64,000 nucleotides of DNA from Rickettsiales bacterium (GTDB lineage Bacteria > Bacteroidota > Bacteroidia > Cytophagales > Cyclobacteriaceae). The DNA is taken from positions 31,835 to 95,834 of the forward strand of contig PBTY01000006.1 of the NCBI GenBank assembly GCA_002729235.1, read 5' to 3'. A model generated the notes under the pieces. The model was not told the DNA's origin and made no database searches. It saw only the letters and a list, made by a program, of their open reading frames with translations. The position numbers were made by a program, and so were the translations under genes. Every line of letters starts with the position of its first letter. The first letter of the stretch is position 1. Below are positions 19,046 through 27,765 of this stretch, piece by piece.

Positions 19046-19504
19046 TTATCTAATTTTTCTAGCAGGATTGCCTGCATACACCCCCACCTCTGTGATGTCC
19101 TTTGTTACTACAGAACCCGCCCCGATCACCACATGATCGATAATGCTTACCGGCAAAATAGTAGCATTGGATCCAATAGAAACGTGGTTACCAATTTTGG
19201 TAGCTTTCCACATGGTCTGATCTCCCCCAGCTGGTCCTCCTTTTTGAAACAAATCATTGATAAACATCACTCCATGACCAATGAAGCAATGGTCTCCTAT
19301 CTCAACCAACTCACATATAAAACTATGTGATTGAACTTTACTCTCTTTGCCAATAGCAACGTTCTTTTGGATTTCCACAAATGGTCCAATGAAGCATTGA
19401 TCACCAATAGAACAACCGTATAAATTCACCGGCTTAATCACCTTGACATTTTTGCCGAAAGAAACATTCTTTATCCCTGATTCATGAAAGATTGGTTCAG
19501 CCAT
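19046..19504 (-). CDS. WbpD-like hexapeptide N-acetyltransferase
   Basis: About 152 residues of left-handed beta-helix hexapeptide repeats. Includes YGCSIGDQCFIGPFVEIQ, SHSFICELVEIGDHCFIGHG and the C-terminal VGVYAGNPARKIR, like WbpD/WlbB acetyltransferases acting on UDP-3-amino sugars. The ORF track begins 24 bases earlier. Met9 is preferred because it gives a compact ATGGCTGA overlap with the upstream gene and the normal N-terminus (AEPIFHESG). Expected to use acetyl-CoA as a trimer in the cytoplasm. Confidence 0.85.
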   Translation of the reverse strand: MAEPIFHESGIKNVSFGKNVKVIKPVNLYGCSIGDQCFIGPFVEIQKNVAIGKESKVQSHSFICELVEIGDHCFIGHGVMFINDLFQKGGPAGGDQTMWKATKIGNHVSIGSNATILPVSIIDHVVIGAGSVVTKDITEVGVYAGNPARKIR

Positions 19505-20510
19505 TTGCAGCCCGGTAAATTTTATCAATAATTTCCACAGTTTTCAGTCCTTCAAATCCATTCGTTGCGATCACCCCATGATTGGTCAAAACCTCAATTA
19601 CATTTTCATAAACCTTATCATGATTAGACATTGATCCCTGGTATTCGCCATATTCATTGGCAGGATTTCCTGGCGCTAGCTCCCCGATTTCGAAATCGTC
19701 AATATTCTGATAATCAAGGCTATTGAGATATTGGCCTCCTACTTTCACAGTTCCTTTTTCACCAAATAATGTAAGAGATCCTTCCATATTCTTACCAAAT
19801 GAGTTGACCGAGTAATTAATAGTTCCAATAGCTCCATTGAAAAAGCGTAGAGTAACAACACCGGTATCTTCAAAATCTATGACTCCCTGATGCGCGTAGT
19901 TGCCAGTAAACGCTGTAACATCCACTACATCACCAACTATCCAATATAAAAGATCAATAAAATGACTGAATTGAGTATATAGAGTTCCTCCATCGAGATC
20001 TTTACTTCCTTTCCAATCAGAATTTTGATAATAATTGAAGTTACGATTCCAAAAACAATTCAACTGCACCGACAGGAGTTTACCCAGTCTTCCTTCATCC
20101 ACAATTTTCTTGATCTCCGCAACTGCAGGATTGAAACGGTTCTGTTTCACAATAAATAATCTCCTATTGGCTTTTTCTGCAGCATTGATCATTCTACCAC
20201 AATCATGAACAGAGATAGCCATTGGTTTCTCACATAGCACATGAAATCCGGCTTCCAAAGCAGCAATAGTATGCTCAGCATGCAACCCATTAGGCGTGCA
20301 GATCGAAATAACGTCGATTTCAGGATGATTACTCAGAAGTTCCTCAATTGAATGATATCCAGCGACACCAAACTCAGTCGTGAACTCATTCACTGCTTCT
20401 GTCTTAATATCAGAAACCGCTACCAACTTACCCAGTCTTGTGATATGACCAGCGTGTCGTTTTGCAATTCTACCACAACCGATTATTCCGAATTTAATAG
20501 GATCACTCAT
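19497..20510 (-). CDS. Gfo/Idh/MocA oxidoreductase (WbpB/WlbA-like)
   Basis: 337 residues. Rossmann motif GIIGCGRIAKRHAGHI at the N-terminus, then SICTPNGLHAEHTI and CEKPMAISVHDCGRMI, the family's catalytic EKP. The set LFIVKQNRFNPAV, YYQNSDWKGSKDLDGG and SHFIDLLYWIVGD is characteristic of WlbA/WbpB, which oxidises C3 of UDP-N-acetylglucosaminuronate. ATGA overlap with the glycosyltransferase upstream. No UDP-GlcNAc 6-dehydrogenase (WbpA) is in the window, so the precursor must come from elsewhere. Confidence 0.88.
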   Translation of the reverse strand: MSDPIKFGIIGCGRIAKRHAGHITRLGKLVAVSDIKTEAVNEFTTEFGVAGYHSIEELLSNHPEIDVISICTPNGLHAEHTIAALEAGFHVLCEKPMAISVHDCGRMINAAEKANRRLFIVKQNRFNPAVAEIKKIVDEGRLGKLLSVQLNCFWNRNFNYYQNSDWKGSKDLDGGTLYTQFSHFIDLLYWIVGDVVDVTAFTGNYAHQGVIDFEDTGVVTLRFFNGAIGTINYSVNSFGKNMEGSLTLFGEKGTVKVGGQYLNSLDYQNIDDFEIGELAPGNPANEYGEYQGSMSNHDKVYENVIEVLTNHGVIATNGFEGLKTVEIIDKIYRAANG

Positions 20511-21814
20511 AGATTTTCGAGTAACGAGTTTAGCTGCTTTGTCTGATTCGATCTGGAGTATTTTTCAAGAAGTCTTTTCATGTGATCAGGGTTAGGTGAA
20601 TAGTTGTTCTCGAAATTAGATAAAATGAACTTACTAAACTCATTCACCTGCTCAAACTCATACATTCCACCAATTTCATTTTGCTGAAACATCTCATTGA
20701 GTTCACTATTACAATCTCCAAGGCTAAGAATTGGTTTTCCTGCAGATAAATACTCAAAAAATTTCATTGGCAAAATCCATTGAGCATTATCACTTTTATT
20801 GAGTAATAACAGTAATAAACTGGCTTTACTGTACTCCTCAAACACCTCATTTTGTGTCAAATAACCAAGCAGCACAACTTTATCTTTCAAATACTTACTT
20901 GATAATAATCGCTGCTGTATACTTTCAGATACAATACCTCCTAGCCTAATCTCTAATTGTGAATTGAATTCCGGATTTTCCTTGCAAATAATTTCCAATT
21001 CATCCCACAGATGGTGAGGATCTCGAATTTCATTGAGCATACCAAAATAACCGATCACAAATTTATCTGATTCTTTTGTAGGTTGGTTAATACTGATTCG
21101 ATCATCAGAAATACCATTAGTAAGCAATTTCACTGTTATTGCATCGCCTTTGGATCTAAAATTCTGTGCCAATCGATTACTTACTGTCAGTACCAGATCA
21201 CTTGTAGTTAATACTTTTCTCTCCAGATTTTGATGTCTTTTAAGATTATAGCGACTGGTTTTGAGCTTTTTAATTACATCCCAATCAGACCACGGATCTC
21301 TAAAATCGGAAATCCAATTCAATTCTGGCATTGCTTTTTTAAGACGATAACCAATTAGATGCATACTATGAGGTGGACCTGTAGTAATTATCGTTCTAAT
21401 TTCATTTTCGTGGATCGCATTTTTCAATACTTTCACGGACCTTCCTATCCAAAATTTTCTTGGATCCGGAACAAATAAATTTCCTCGAATCCAAACTAGT
21501 AAATCATCCTTCCAACTTTTGGCACTTTTCTCCATGACCAAACCTTGCTTGACATTATGTCGATTTTTATTGCCAGTGAGTTTGTGGAAAAAATTAAAGG
21601 GCTCCCAAATCTCCTCTTTGATCACCCGAAGATCCTTTACATAGTTTAGTAAATGTTCATCCTTAATATCAAATTGTGGATTTGATGGGGTGTAAATGAT
21701 TGGTTCCCAGCCCATTTTCTGCAGATTAATCGCAAAATGCATCCAGCGATGAACGCCAACTCCGGCACTCGGTGGCCAATAGTATGTAATGATCAAAATT
21801 CGCTTATTCTGCAT
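20507..21814 (-). CDS. Family 4 glycosyltransferase, first gene of the minus-strand glycan operon
   Basis: 435 residues. N-terminal RILIITYYWPPSAGVGVHRW and TTGPPHSMHLIGYRLKK with DFRDPWSDWD are typical of Bacteroidota GT4 proteins. The C-terminal domain has VIGYFGMLNEIRDPHHL, VVLLGYLTQNEVFEEYSKA and MKFFEYLSAGKPILSLG, where FEYLSAGKP takes the place of the E-x7-E region. Probably builds the glycan in the cytoplasm. All seven genes from here to 15102 overlap or lie within 12 bases of each other, so one transcript from left of 21936 is likely. Confidence 0.83.
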   Translation of the reverse strand: MQNKRILIITYYWPPSAGVGVHRWMHFAINLQKMGWEPIIYTPSNPQFDIKDEHLLNYVKDLRVIKEEIWEPFNFFHKLTGNKNRHNVKQGLVMEKSAKSWKDDLLVWIRGNLFVPDPRKFWIGRSVKVLKNAIHENEIRTIITTGPPHSMHLIGYRLKKAMPELNWISDFRDPWSDWDVIKKLKTSRYNLKRHQNLERKVLTTSDLVLTVSNRLAQNFRSKGDAITVKLLTNGISDDRISINQPTKESDKFVIGYFGMLNEIRDPHHLWDELEIICKENPEFNSQLEIRLGGIVSESIQQRLLSSKYLKDKVVLLGYLTQNEVFEEYSKASLLLLLLNKSDNAQWILPMKFFEYLSAGKPILSLGDCNSELNEMFQQNEIGGMYEFEQVNEFSKFILSNFENNYSPNPDHMKRLLEKYSRSNQTKQLNSLLENL

Positions 21815-21922
21815 TTATTTTTTTATTCTGTTGAATACTATGGACAATCAATTTCAAAGGATTTTTATTTTCGTTAATATTGGCCCCCGAAAGCAAAGAA
21901 ACAACTTAGCCCCTTAATTTTA

Positions 21923-21930
21923 TAACTTTG
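21923..21930 (+). promoter_or_regulatory. Candidate -7 element of pfkA
   Basis: TAACTTTG matches TAnnTTTG and ends 5 bases before the pfkA ATG, so transcription would begin at or very near the start codon. No -33 TTTG is visible at the usual distance. Confidence 0.4.
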
Positions 21931-21935
21931 GAAAT

Positions 21936-22907
21936 ATGAAAAGTATTGGTGTTTTTACATCGGGAGGAGATGCGCCAGGCATGAACGCCTGTATACGCTC
22001 AGTTGTAAGAACGGGGCTCTACCTTGGATTGGATGTCTACGGCATCAAATATGGGTACAATGGGATGATAGATGGTGACATCTATAAAATGAAATCCTAT
22101 TCGGTATCAAACATTGTTCAACGTGGAGGTACGATTCTCAAATCTGCCAGATCTATGGAGTTTAAAACCAAAGAAGGTAGAGCGAAAGCATACGAGCAAC
22201 TGAAGAAAAGAGGGATTGAAGGCCTTGTAGCTGTCGGTGGTGATGGAACCTTCACAGGAGCCAATATTTTCTATGAAGAATATGGTATTCCAATCGTAGG
22301 TGCACCAGGAACAATTGACAATGACCTTTATGGATCAGATTATACAATTGGATTCGATACTGCGGTAAATACCGCTCTTGATGCAATTGACAAAATTAGA
22401 GATACTGCTAACTCTCACGACCGAGTATTCTTCATTGAAGTAATGGGAAGACACTCTGGCTATATCGCCATTCAAAGTGGTATTGGTGGAGGTGCCGAAA
22501 TGGTCATGGTTCCAGAAACCTCGACTACTATCAATGATGTGATCAACACATTGAGAGAAGGTAGAGATAAGCAGAAAACTTCTTCCATCGTAGTGGTGGC
22601 AGAGGGTGGTGAACAAGGTGATGCTCATGAAATAGCAGGAAGAGTATCGAAAGAACTACCTGAATTGGATATCAGAGTTTCTACCCTAGGACACATTCAA
22701 AGAGGTGGTTCCCCTACTTCTTACGATAGAATCTTGTCATCTCGTTTAGGAATGGCTGCCGTAGAAGGACTAGTAAATGGTGAAAAGAATGTAATGGTTG
22801 GAGTGGTGAATGATAAGGTTACTTTTACCAGCTTCAAGCTAGCCATCTCTAAAGCAAAACCAATCAATCAAGAATTGATGCGATTGGTAGAAATACTAAG
22901 CATTTAA
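21936..22907 (+). CDS. pfkA: ATP-dependent 6-phosphofructokinase
   Basis: Phosphorylates fructose 6-phosphate in glycolysis. 323 residues, the usual bacterial length. TSGGDAPGMNACIRS (ATP site) opens the protein. VAVGGDGTFTGA has Gly-Asp-Gly at the ATP/PPi selectivity position, GAPGTIDNDLYGSD is the substrate loop with the catalytic Asp, and EVMGRHSGYIA follows. The Gly of the GGDGT motif favours ATP over pyrophosphate. Its last 12 bases overlap the end of miaA on the other strand. Confidence 0.96.
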   Translation: MKSIGVFTSGGDAPGMNACIRSVVRTGLYLGLDVYGIKYGYNGMIDGDIYKMKSYSVSNIVQRGGTILKSARSMEFKTKEGRAKAYEQLKKRGIEGLVAVGGDGTFTGANIFYEEYGIPIVGAPGTIDNDLYGSDYTIGFDTAVNTALDAIDKIRDTANSHDRVFFIEVMGRHSGYIAIQSGIGGGAEMVMVPETSTTINDVINTLREGRDKQKTSSIVVVAEGGEQGDAHEIAGRVSKELPELDIRVSTLGHIQRGGSPTSYDRILSSRLGMAAVEGLVNGEKNVMVGVVNDKVTFTSFKLAISKAKPINQELMRLVEILSI

Positions 22908-23813
22908 GGATTTATTGATCAACCGAATGGCCTGATCCAGGTCATTCGGTTGCATCCATATAATCTCCTCATCTCGTTTAAACCAGGTCATCTGGCGTTT
23001 AGCATACCTCCTACTGTTTCGTTTCAACAATCGAACAGCTTCCTCTCGATCATACTCTCCATCCAGATAGCCAAAGATTTCAGAATATCCCACGGTCTGA
23101 AGTGCATTATGATCTTTATACTCCATTAATCGTTCTGCTTCTTCAAACAAGCCTTGTTCAATCATCAGATCCATCCGTCTATTGATTCGATCAAACAAGA
23201 CTTCTCTCTCCATTTCCAAACCAATCTTAACATTGGTAAATAACCGCTCTTTGGCCTGATGACCTTTTCTGAATTCAGAAAAAGGTTTACTTGTAGTCCG
23301 TATTACTTCTAATGCTCGAATCACTCGCTGATGATTCTGGCGATCTACTTGTTCATAATACTTTGGATCGGTCTCGTTTAGCTCTTGAAGCAATGGCTCC
23401 AACCCATTCTGTTCAAACTCATTATTTAGTTGCTTGCGAAGTGATAGATCCACTTCCGGCATTTCATCAAAACCTTCCCACACTGCTTTAAAAAACAAAC
23501 CTGAACCTCCAACCATGATGACTATGGAATTTTTCTGAAAAAGCTCCTCCAATAGAACAAGTACATCAGCTTCAAATTGACCAACGTTGTAATAGTCATT
23601 AATAGAATGTGAGTTGATAAAATGATGTTTAGCAGCTGCTAACTCATCTGCATCAGGTTTGGCGGTACCAATCTCTAGTTCTTTATAAAACTGCCTGGAA
23701 TCAGCACTCACTATCTCAGCATTGTAAGCTCTAGCCAATTCAATGGCAAACTTCGTTTTACCAACTGCTGTAGGTCCGACTACTGAAATCAATAAGTTTT
23801 TTTTCGCCTGCAT
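22896..23813 (-). CDS. miaA: tRNA dimethylallyltransferase
   Basis: Adds an isopentenyl group to A37 of tRNAs reading UNN codons. 305 residues. P-loop VVGPTAVGKTKFAIELA at the N-terminus, SADSRQFYKELEIGTAKP, the VGGSGLFFKAVWEG motif and the C-terminal RYAKRQMTWFKRD are all family signatures. Convergent with pfkA (12-bp overlap of 3' ends) and divergent from the PAS hybrid kinase with only 41 bases between starts. Confidence 0.96.
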   Translation of the reverse strand: MQAKKNLLISVVGPTAVGKTKFAIELARAYNAEIVSADSRQFYKELEIGTAKPDADELAAAKHHFINSHSINDYYNVGQFEADVLVLLEELFQKNSIVIMVGGSGLFFKAVWEGFDEMPEVDLSLRKQLNNEFEQNGLEPLLQELNETDPKYYEQVDRQNHQRVIRALEVIRTTSKPFSEFRKGHQAKERLFTNVKIGLEMEREVLFDRINRRMDLMIEQGLFEEAERLMEYKDHNALQTVGYSEIFGYLDGEYDREEAVRLLKRNSRRYAKRQMTWFKRDEEIIWMQPNDLDQAIRLINKSLNA

Positions 23814-23854
23814 TTCAGGTTCGAAAGTAGCATTAATTACCTAATTTTAAAGGA

Positions 23855-26800
23855 ATGGATGTGGTTAACTCGGATATCAAGTTATTACAAGAAGAAATTA
23901 AGGAGCTCAAGGTCGAACTTGAAAAGTCTCATAAGAACTTCTATGACCTGGTGGACAAGACCAACTTTCACCTCAAAGAGCTATTCGATTCATCCAATGA
24001 CCTTATCCAAATTTTTAAACCAAATGGCGATTTTCGATTCGTCAATGAAGCCTGGAGAAATAAGCTAGGATATCGTGAAGAGGAAGTAATCGACCTAAAA
24101 TTCATGGATGTAGTACATCCAGATTATCGGAAAAAGACACTATCCAACCTACTCAAAATTACTGCAGGAAGTAGCCTTGAGCGTTTCGAAACAGTATTGA
24201 GAACCAAATATGGAAAGAATATCTATGTCATAGGTAAACTAACTTCTGTATTTGAAAATGGAGAACCAGTAGAGTACCGATGTGTTTTCTTCGACATCAC
24301 AGAGCGTTTTAGAGCAGAACGTGCCCAAAGTCTCTATTATAAGATTGCCAACATTACCATTACTAGAAATCGATTAGAGGATTTCTACGGACAGATATAT
24401 CAGGAACTTAACGAAATACTCAAGGTCCGAAATTTCACAGTTTCCATGAAAGTGGGTAAGTCCTATGAATATACCTACTGGATCAATGAACATGAACAAA
24501 CCACAGGTTCTACACTCAAAAAAGATGTTGAAAGACTATTAGCAGATTACACCTTCGAACGGGGAAAACCCTTGATTATATATAACGAAGGAATCGAAAA
24601 AATAGCCTCCCAGAAAAAAATCAAACTATTCGATCCTCTTCCAAATATTTGGTTAGGAGTACTTATTCATCTGGACGAGAAACCAGTAGGTGTCCTGAGT
24701 ATATTTTCATATCTCGATCAATCTGCCTACAATCATAAAGATCTTGAGCTATTGGATTTCATCTCTGGTCAAATCACTTTGGCCATCGAGCGAAAAATCA
24801 ACGAAGAAAAAATCCAAAGTCAGGGTGCTCGTATAAATGCAATCTTTGAAAGCAGTACACACCAAATCTGGTCTTTGGATAGAACCTATCAGTTCACTTC
24901 CTTCAACCAGAACTATGCTGTTGCATTTGAAAAATACTATGGCTTCATCCCTAGAATAGGTATGTCTTTGCCTATGCTAGATGATAAAAACGTCAACCGG
25001 TCAACAATTGATTACTGGACCAAAAGATATGATGCAGCCTTTTCAGGTGAAAGCTTAAACTTTCAACACAGTATTAAAACATTAAAAGGCAAAAAAGTCT
25101 GGCGAGATGTTTTTATCAACCCAATCTTTTTACCTGATGGGTCTATTCACGAGATTTCAGTTATTGCCAACGACATCACTGAGAAAAAATCTTCAGAGAC
25201 TGCTCTAAAAGAAAGTGAAGAAAAATTCCGAAACATATTCGAGTCATTTCAGGATGTGTACTTCCGATGCAATATGGATGGCATCATTTCTATGGTGAGT
25301 CCATCAGTGGAGCGTGTATTGGGTTATAGCCCAAAAGAAGTAATTGGGAGTCAAATCACTGAATTTTTCATCAGTAAAGGCAAACTCTCTAAGCTGTTTA
25401 AGAATCTTTACGAGCATAAACAAGTCCAAAACTTTGAAGGTGAAGTAAAAACCAAAGATGGTGAAGAGATCCAATTCTTAAGTAACGTTCGTCTAATCAA
25501 AAGAACTCGCAATCAATATGAAATTGAAGGAGTTGCCAGGGATATCTCCAAACTGAAGGAAACTAACAAACAACTTCGAGAGGCAAAAGAAGTTGCAGAA
25601 CGCTCCCTGCAAATACGGGAAAGATTCCTAGCCAATATGAGTCACGAGATCAGAACACCAATGAATGGTGTTATTGGTATGATCGACCTATTGGGTTCTA
25701 CTGAATTGGACGAAGAACAATCAGAGTACATCCGTACCATCAAAAAATCTTCAGATAGCCTTCTGCACATCCTCAATGACATCCTTGATCTATCCAAGAT
25801 AGAGGCAGGCAAAATGAAACTTCGACAAGAGCCTGTCAAAATCATCGATACATTTGAGAAAGTATATGAATTATACTCACAGCAAGCACATATTAGCAAG
25901 AATTCATTGTACTACCATCTCGATGACAAATTACCTGATTATATTCTTGGAGATGAGACCCGTCTGATGCAAGTACTTTCTAATCTGACGAGTAATGCTA
26001 TCAAATTCTCTCCTCAAAAAGGGACCATTAATCTTAGCATTCGGGTGATGGAGCAAAAAGGTAAACGATACAAATTCAAAGTATCAATTAAGGATTCTGG
26101 TATCGGCATATCCAAAAAAGACATTGATAAGTTATTCCAAAATTTCAGTCAAATAGACAGTTCGAGTAGCAAGAATTTTTCTGGAACAGGACTGGGTCTT
26201 GCTATATCAAAAGAATTGGTCAAATCAATGGATGGCGATATTGGAGTTGCCTCCACACCTGGCTTTGGGAGTACCTTCTGGTTTACCTTTTGGGCAGAGT
26301 CTATTGAAGCAGATCAGGTAACCGAGAAAAAAGATGATGGTGCATTCCTTAAAGAGTTTAAGGATACCAACCCAAGAATCCTCTTAGTAGATGATAATAA
26401 TATCAATCGAAATGTGGCCTGCACTATTCTTTCGAAAGCTGGTTGCGAAGTAGAAGAAGCACAAAGTGGGTTTGAGGCAATAGAGAAGGTGAAAGCCAAG
26501 AAATTTGACTTAATCTTCATGGATATCCAGATGCCAGAAATGGATGGAGTGGAAGCCACACAAAATATCAAAGCATTAGGCTTAGAAAACCTCGCTCCCA
26601 TAGTAGCAATGACCGCCTATTCCATGGAAGAAGACCGTTCCAAATTCCTCAGTCAGGGATTGGACGATTATATCGCCAAGCCAATTAAAGCCATTTCATT
26701 AATCGATAAGGTCAAAAGCTGGATACACTTTGAACCTAAATCTGTAGGCTCGGAAGTTTTCAAAGAAACTGCAGAAGAACTGGTCATAAATCAAAATACA

Positions 26801-27118
26801 TTGAATCAGTTGTATAAATTTGGGGGTAAGGAGTTAATAGAAAGTGTTTTGCAAGATTTTGATGAAGAAGCAACCCAACAGGTGAATGATTCCAGAAAAC
26901 TCTTAGATTGTGGTGATTATGAACAAATGCGTCAGGAGCTTCACACCCTAAAAGGAAATGCTGGCACTTTCGGAATAGAGCGATTGGCTACTATTGCCAA
27001 AAAAATGGAACAAACCCTGAAAAATGGGCCATATGATGAACTTGCAAACGATATGACAACTTTAGAATATTGCTTGGAAGAATTTAAAGAGAGTTACCAC
27101 ACCTTCATGAATACATAG
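23855..27118 (+). CDS. PAS-containing hybrid histidine kinase with REC and HPt domains
   Basis: 1087 residues with no membrane segment. Order: coiled coil (about 5-35), PAS (about 38-155), GAF-like (about 160-320), PAS (about 325-450), PAS (about 452-575), HisKA with the His near 597 (SHEIRTPMN), HATPase with GTGLGLAISKELV, receiver with Asp near 890 (MDIQMPEMDGV), and a C-terminal HPt with the His near 1030 (LHTLKGNAGTF). Everything needed for a His-Asp-His relay is on one chain. The next gene, 4 bases on, is a stand-alone receiver that could be the final acceptor. A TAnnTTTG-like element (TAATTTTA) ends 5 bases before the ATG. Confidence 0.9.
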   Translation: MDVVNSDIKLLQEEIKELKVELEKSHKNFYDLVDKTNFHLKELFDSSNDLIQIFKPNGDFRFVNEAWRNKLGYREEEVIDLKFMDVVHPDYRKKTLSNLLKITAGSSLERFETVLRTKYGKNIYVIGKLTSVFENGEPVEYRCVFFDITERFRAERAQSLYYKIANITITRNRLEDFYGQIYQELNEILKVRNFTVSMKVGKSYEYTYWINEHEQTTGSTLKKDVERLLADYTFERGKPLIIYNEGIEKIASQKKIKLFDPLPNIWLGVLIHLDEKPVGVLSIFSYLDQSAYNHKDLELLDFISGQITLAIERKINEEKIQSQGARINAIFESSTHQIWSLDRTYQFTSFNQNYAVAFEKYYGFIPRIGMSLPMLDDKNVNRSTIDYWTKRYDAAFSGESLNFQHSIKTLKGKKVWRDVFINPIFLPDGSIHEISVIANDITEKKSSETALKESEEKFRNIFESFQDVYFRCNMDGIISMVSPSVERVLGYSPKEVIGSQITEFFISKGKLSKLFKNLYEHKQVQNFEGEVKTKDGEEIQFLSNVRLIKRTRNQYEIEGVARDISKLKETNKQLREAKEVAERSLQIRERFLANMSHEIRTPMNGVIGMIDLLGSTELDEEQSEYIRTIKKSSDSLLHILNDILDLSKIEAGKMKLRQEPVKIIDTFEKVYELYSQQAHISKNSLYYHLDDKLPDYILGDETRLMQVLSNLTSNAIKFSPQKGTINLSIRVMEQKGKRYKFKVSIKDSGIGISKKDIDKLFQNFSQIDSSSSKNFSGTGLGLAISKELVKSMDGDIGVASTPGFGSTFWFTFWAESIEADQVTEKKDDGAFLKEFKDTNPRILLVDDNNINRNVACTILSKAGCEVEEAQSGFEAIEKVKAKKFDLIFMDIQMPEMDGVEATQNIKALGLENLAPIVAMTAYSMEEDRSKFLSQGLDDYIAKPIKAISLIDKVKSWIHFEPKSVGSEVFKETAEELVINQNTLNQLYKFGGKELIESVLQDFDEEATQQVNDSRKLLDCGDYEQMRQELHTLKGNAGTFGIERLATIAKKMEQTLKNGPYDELANDMTTLEYCLEEFKESYHTFMNT

Positions 27119-27122
27119 ACTA

Positions 27123-27500
27123 ATGAGTAAGAAAATTCTAGTTGCCGAAGACAGTTCAGTCATTCAAAACCTAACTAAAAAGATCCTGACTTTACAGAAT
27201 TACCAGATCAGCGCGGTAAAAAATGGAAAGCAAGTCATCGATAAATTAGGCAATGAGGCTTTCGATTTGATATTAATGGACATCCACATGCCTCAAATGG
27301 ACGGTATGGAGTGCGCCAGAACCATCAGACAGATGACTGGTGATATAGCCAATATCCCGATCATTGCTATTACTGGCAACGCAAATAATTACAGCATGGA
27401 CGACTTCAAAGAGGCAGGAATCAATGAATTCATCCCAAAACCACTGAATTATGACAATCTCGTCACCGTGGTGAATAATTACTTGGCGAATGGAAATTAA
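27123..27500 (+). CDS. Single-domain response regulator
   Basis: 125 residues, only a receiver (REC) domain: ILVAEDSSVIQNL acidic pair, phospho-Asp at 53 in LMDIHMPQMDGME, the Thr/Ala and Lys of the switch (ITGNANNY, FIPKPLNYDNL). It has no output domain. It directly follows the HPt-bearing kinase and is probably its phosphate acceptor, acting by protein contact. It overlaps the following small gene by 11 bases. Confidence 0.92.
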   Translation: MSKKILVAEDSSVIQNLTKKILTLQNYQISAVKNGKQVIDKLGNEAFDLILMDIHMPQMDGMECARTIRQMTGDIANIPIIAITGNANNYSMDDFKEAGINEFIPKPLNYDNLVTVVNNYLANGN

Positions 27501-27765
27501 GTACAGCAAACATTTTCTAAATAAACTTGAAGATCTTTTCTCAGAAACAGATTACGTACTGAGATATGAAAAGGGTAAATTCCAATCTGGATATTGTATT
27601 CTCAAGGATACAAGGATTGCCATTGTCAATAAGTATTACTCTCTTGATGGAAAGATTAATAGTCTTCTAGAAATCATCAAACAAATAGATATCGATACAA
27701 AGACACTTAGCGACAAGAACAAGAAGTTATATCAGGAAATCAATCAAACTCAACTGTCGTTTTGA
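27490..27765 (+). CDS. Small protein of unknown function
   Basis: 91 residues, no signal peptide, rich in Lys, Ile and Asp. The core reads YVLRYEKGKFQSGYCILKD followed by RIAIVNKYYSLDGKINSLLEI, a mixed alpha-beta pattern ending in a helix. I know of similar small proteins next to this MBL-fold gene in other Bacteroidota only from memory and cannot name a domain. Embedded between a response regulator (11-base overlap) and the MBL gene (TTGA overlap), so translation is probably coupled. Function unknown. Confidence 0.75.
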   Translation: MEIKYSKHFLNKLEDLFSETDYVLRYEKGKFQSGYCILKDTRIAIVNKYYSLDGKINSLLEIIKQIDIDTKTLSDKNKKLYQEINQTQLSF

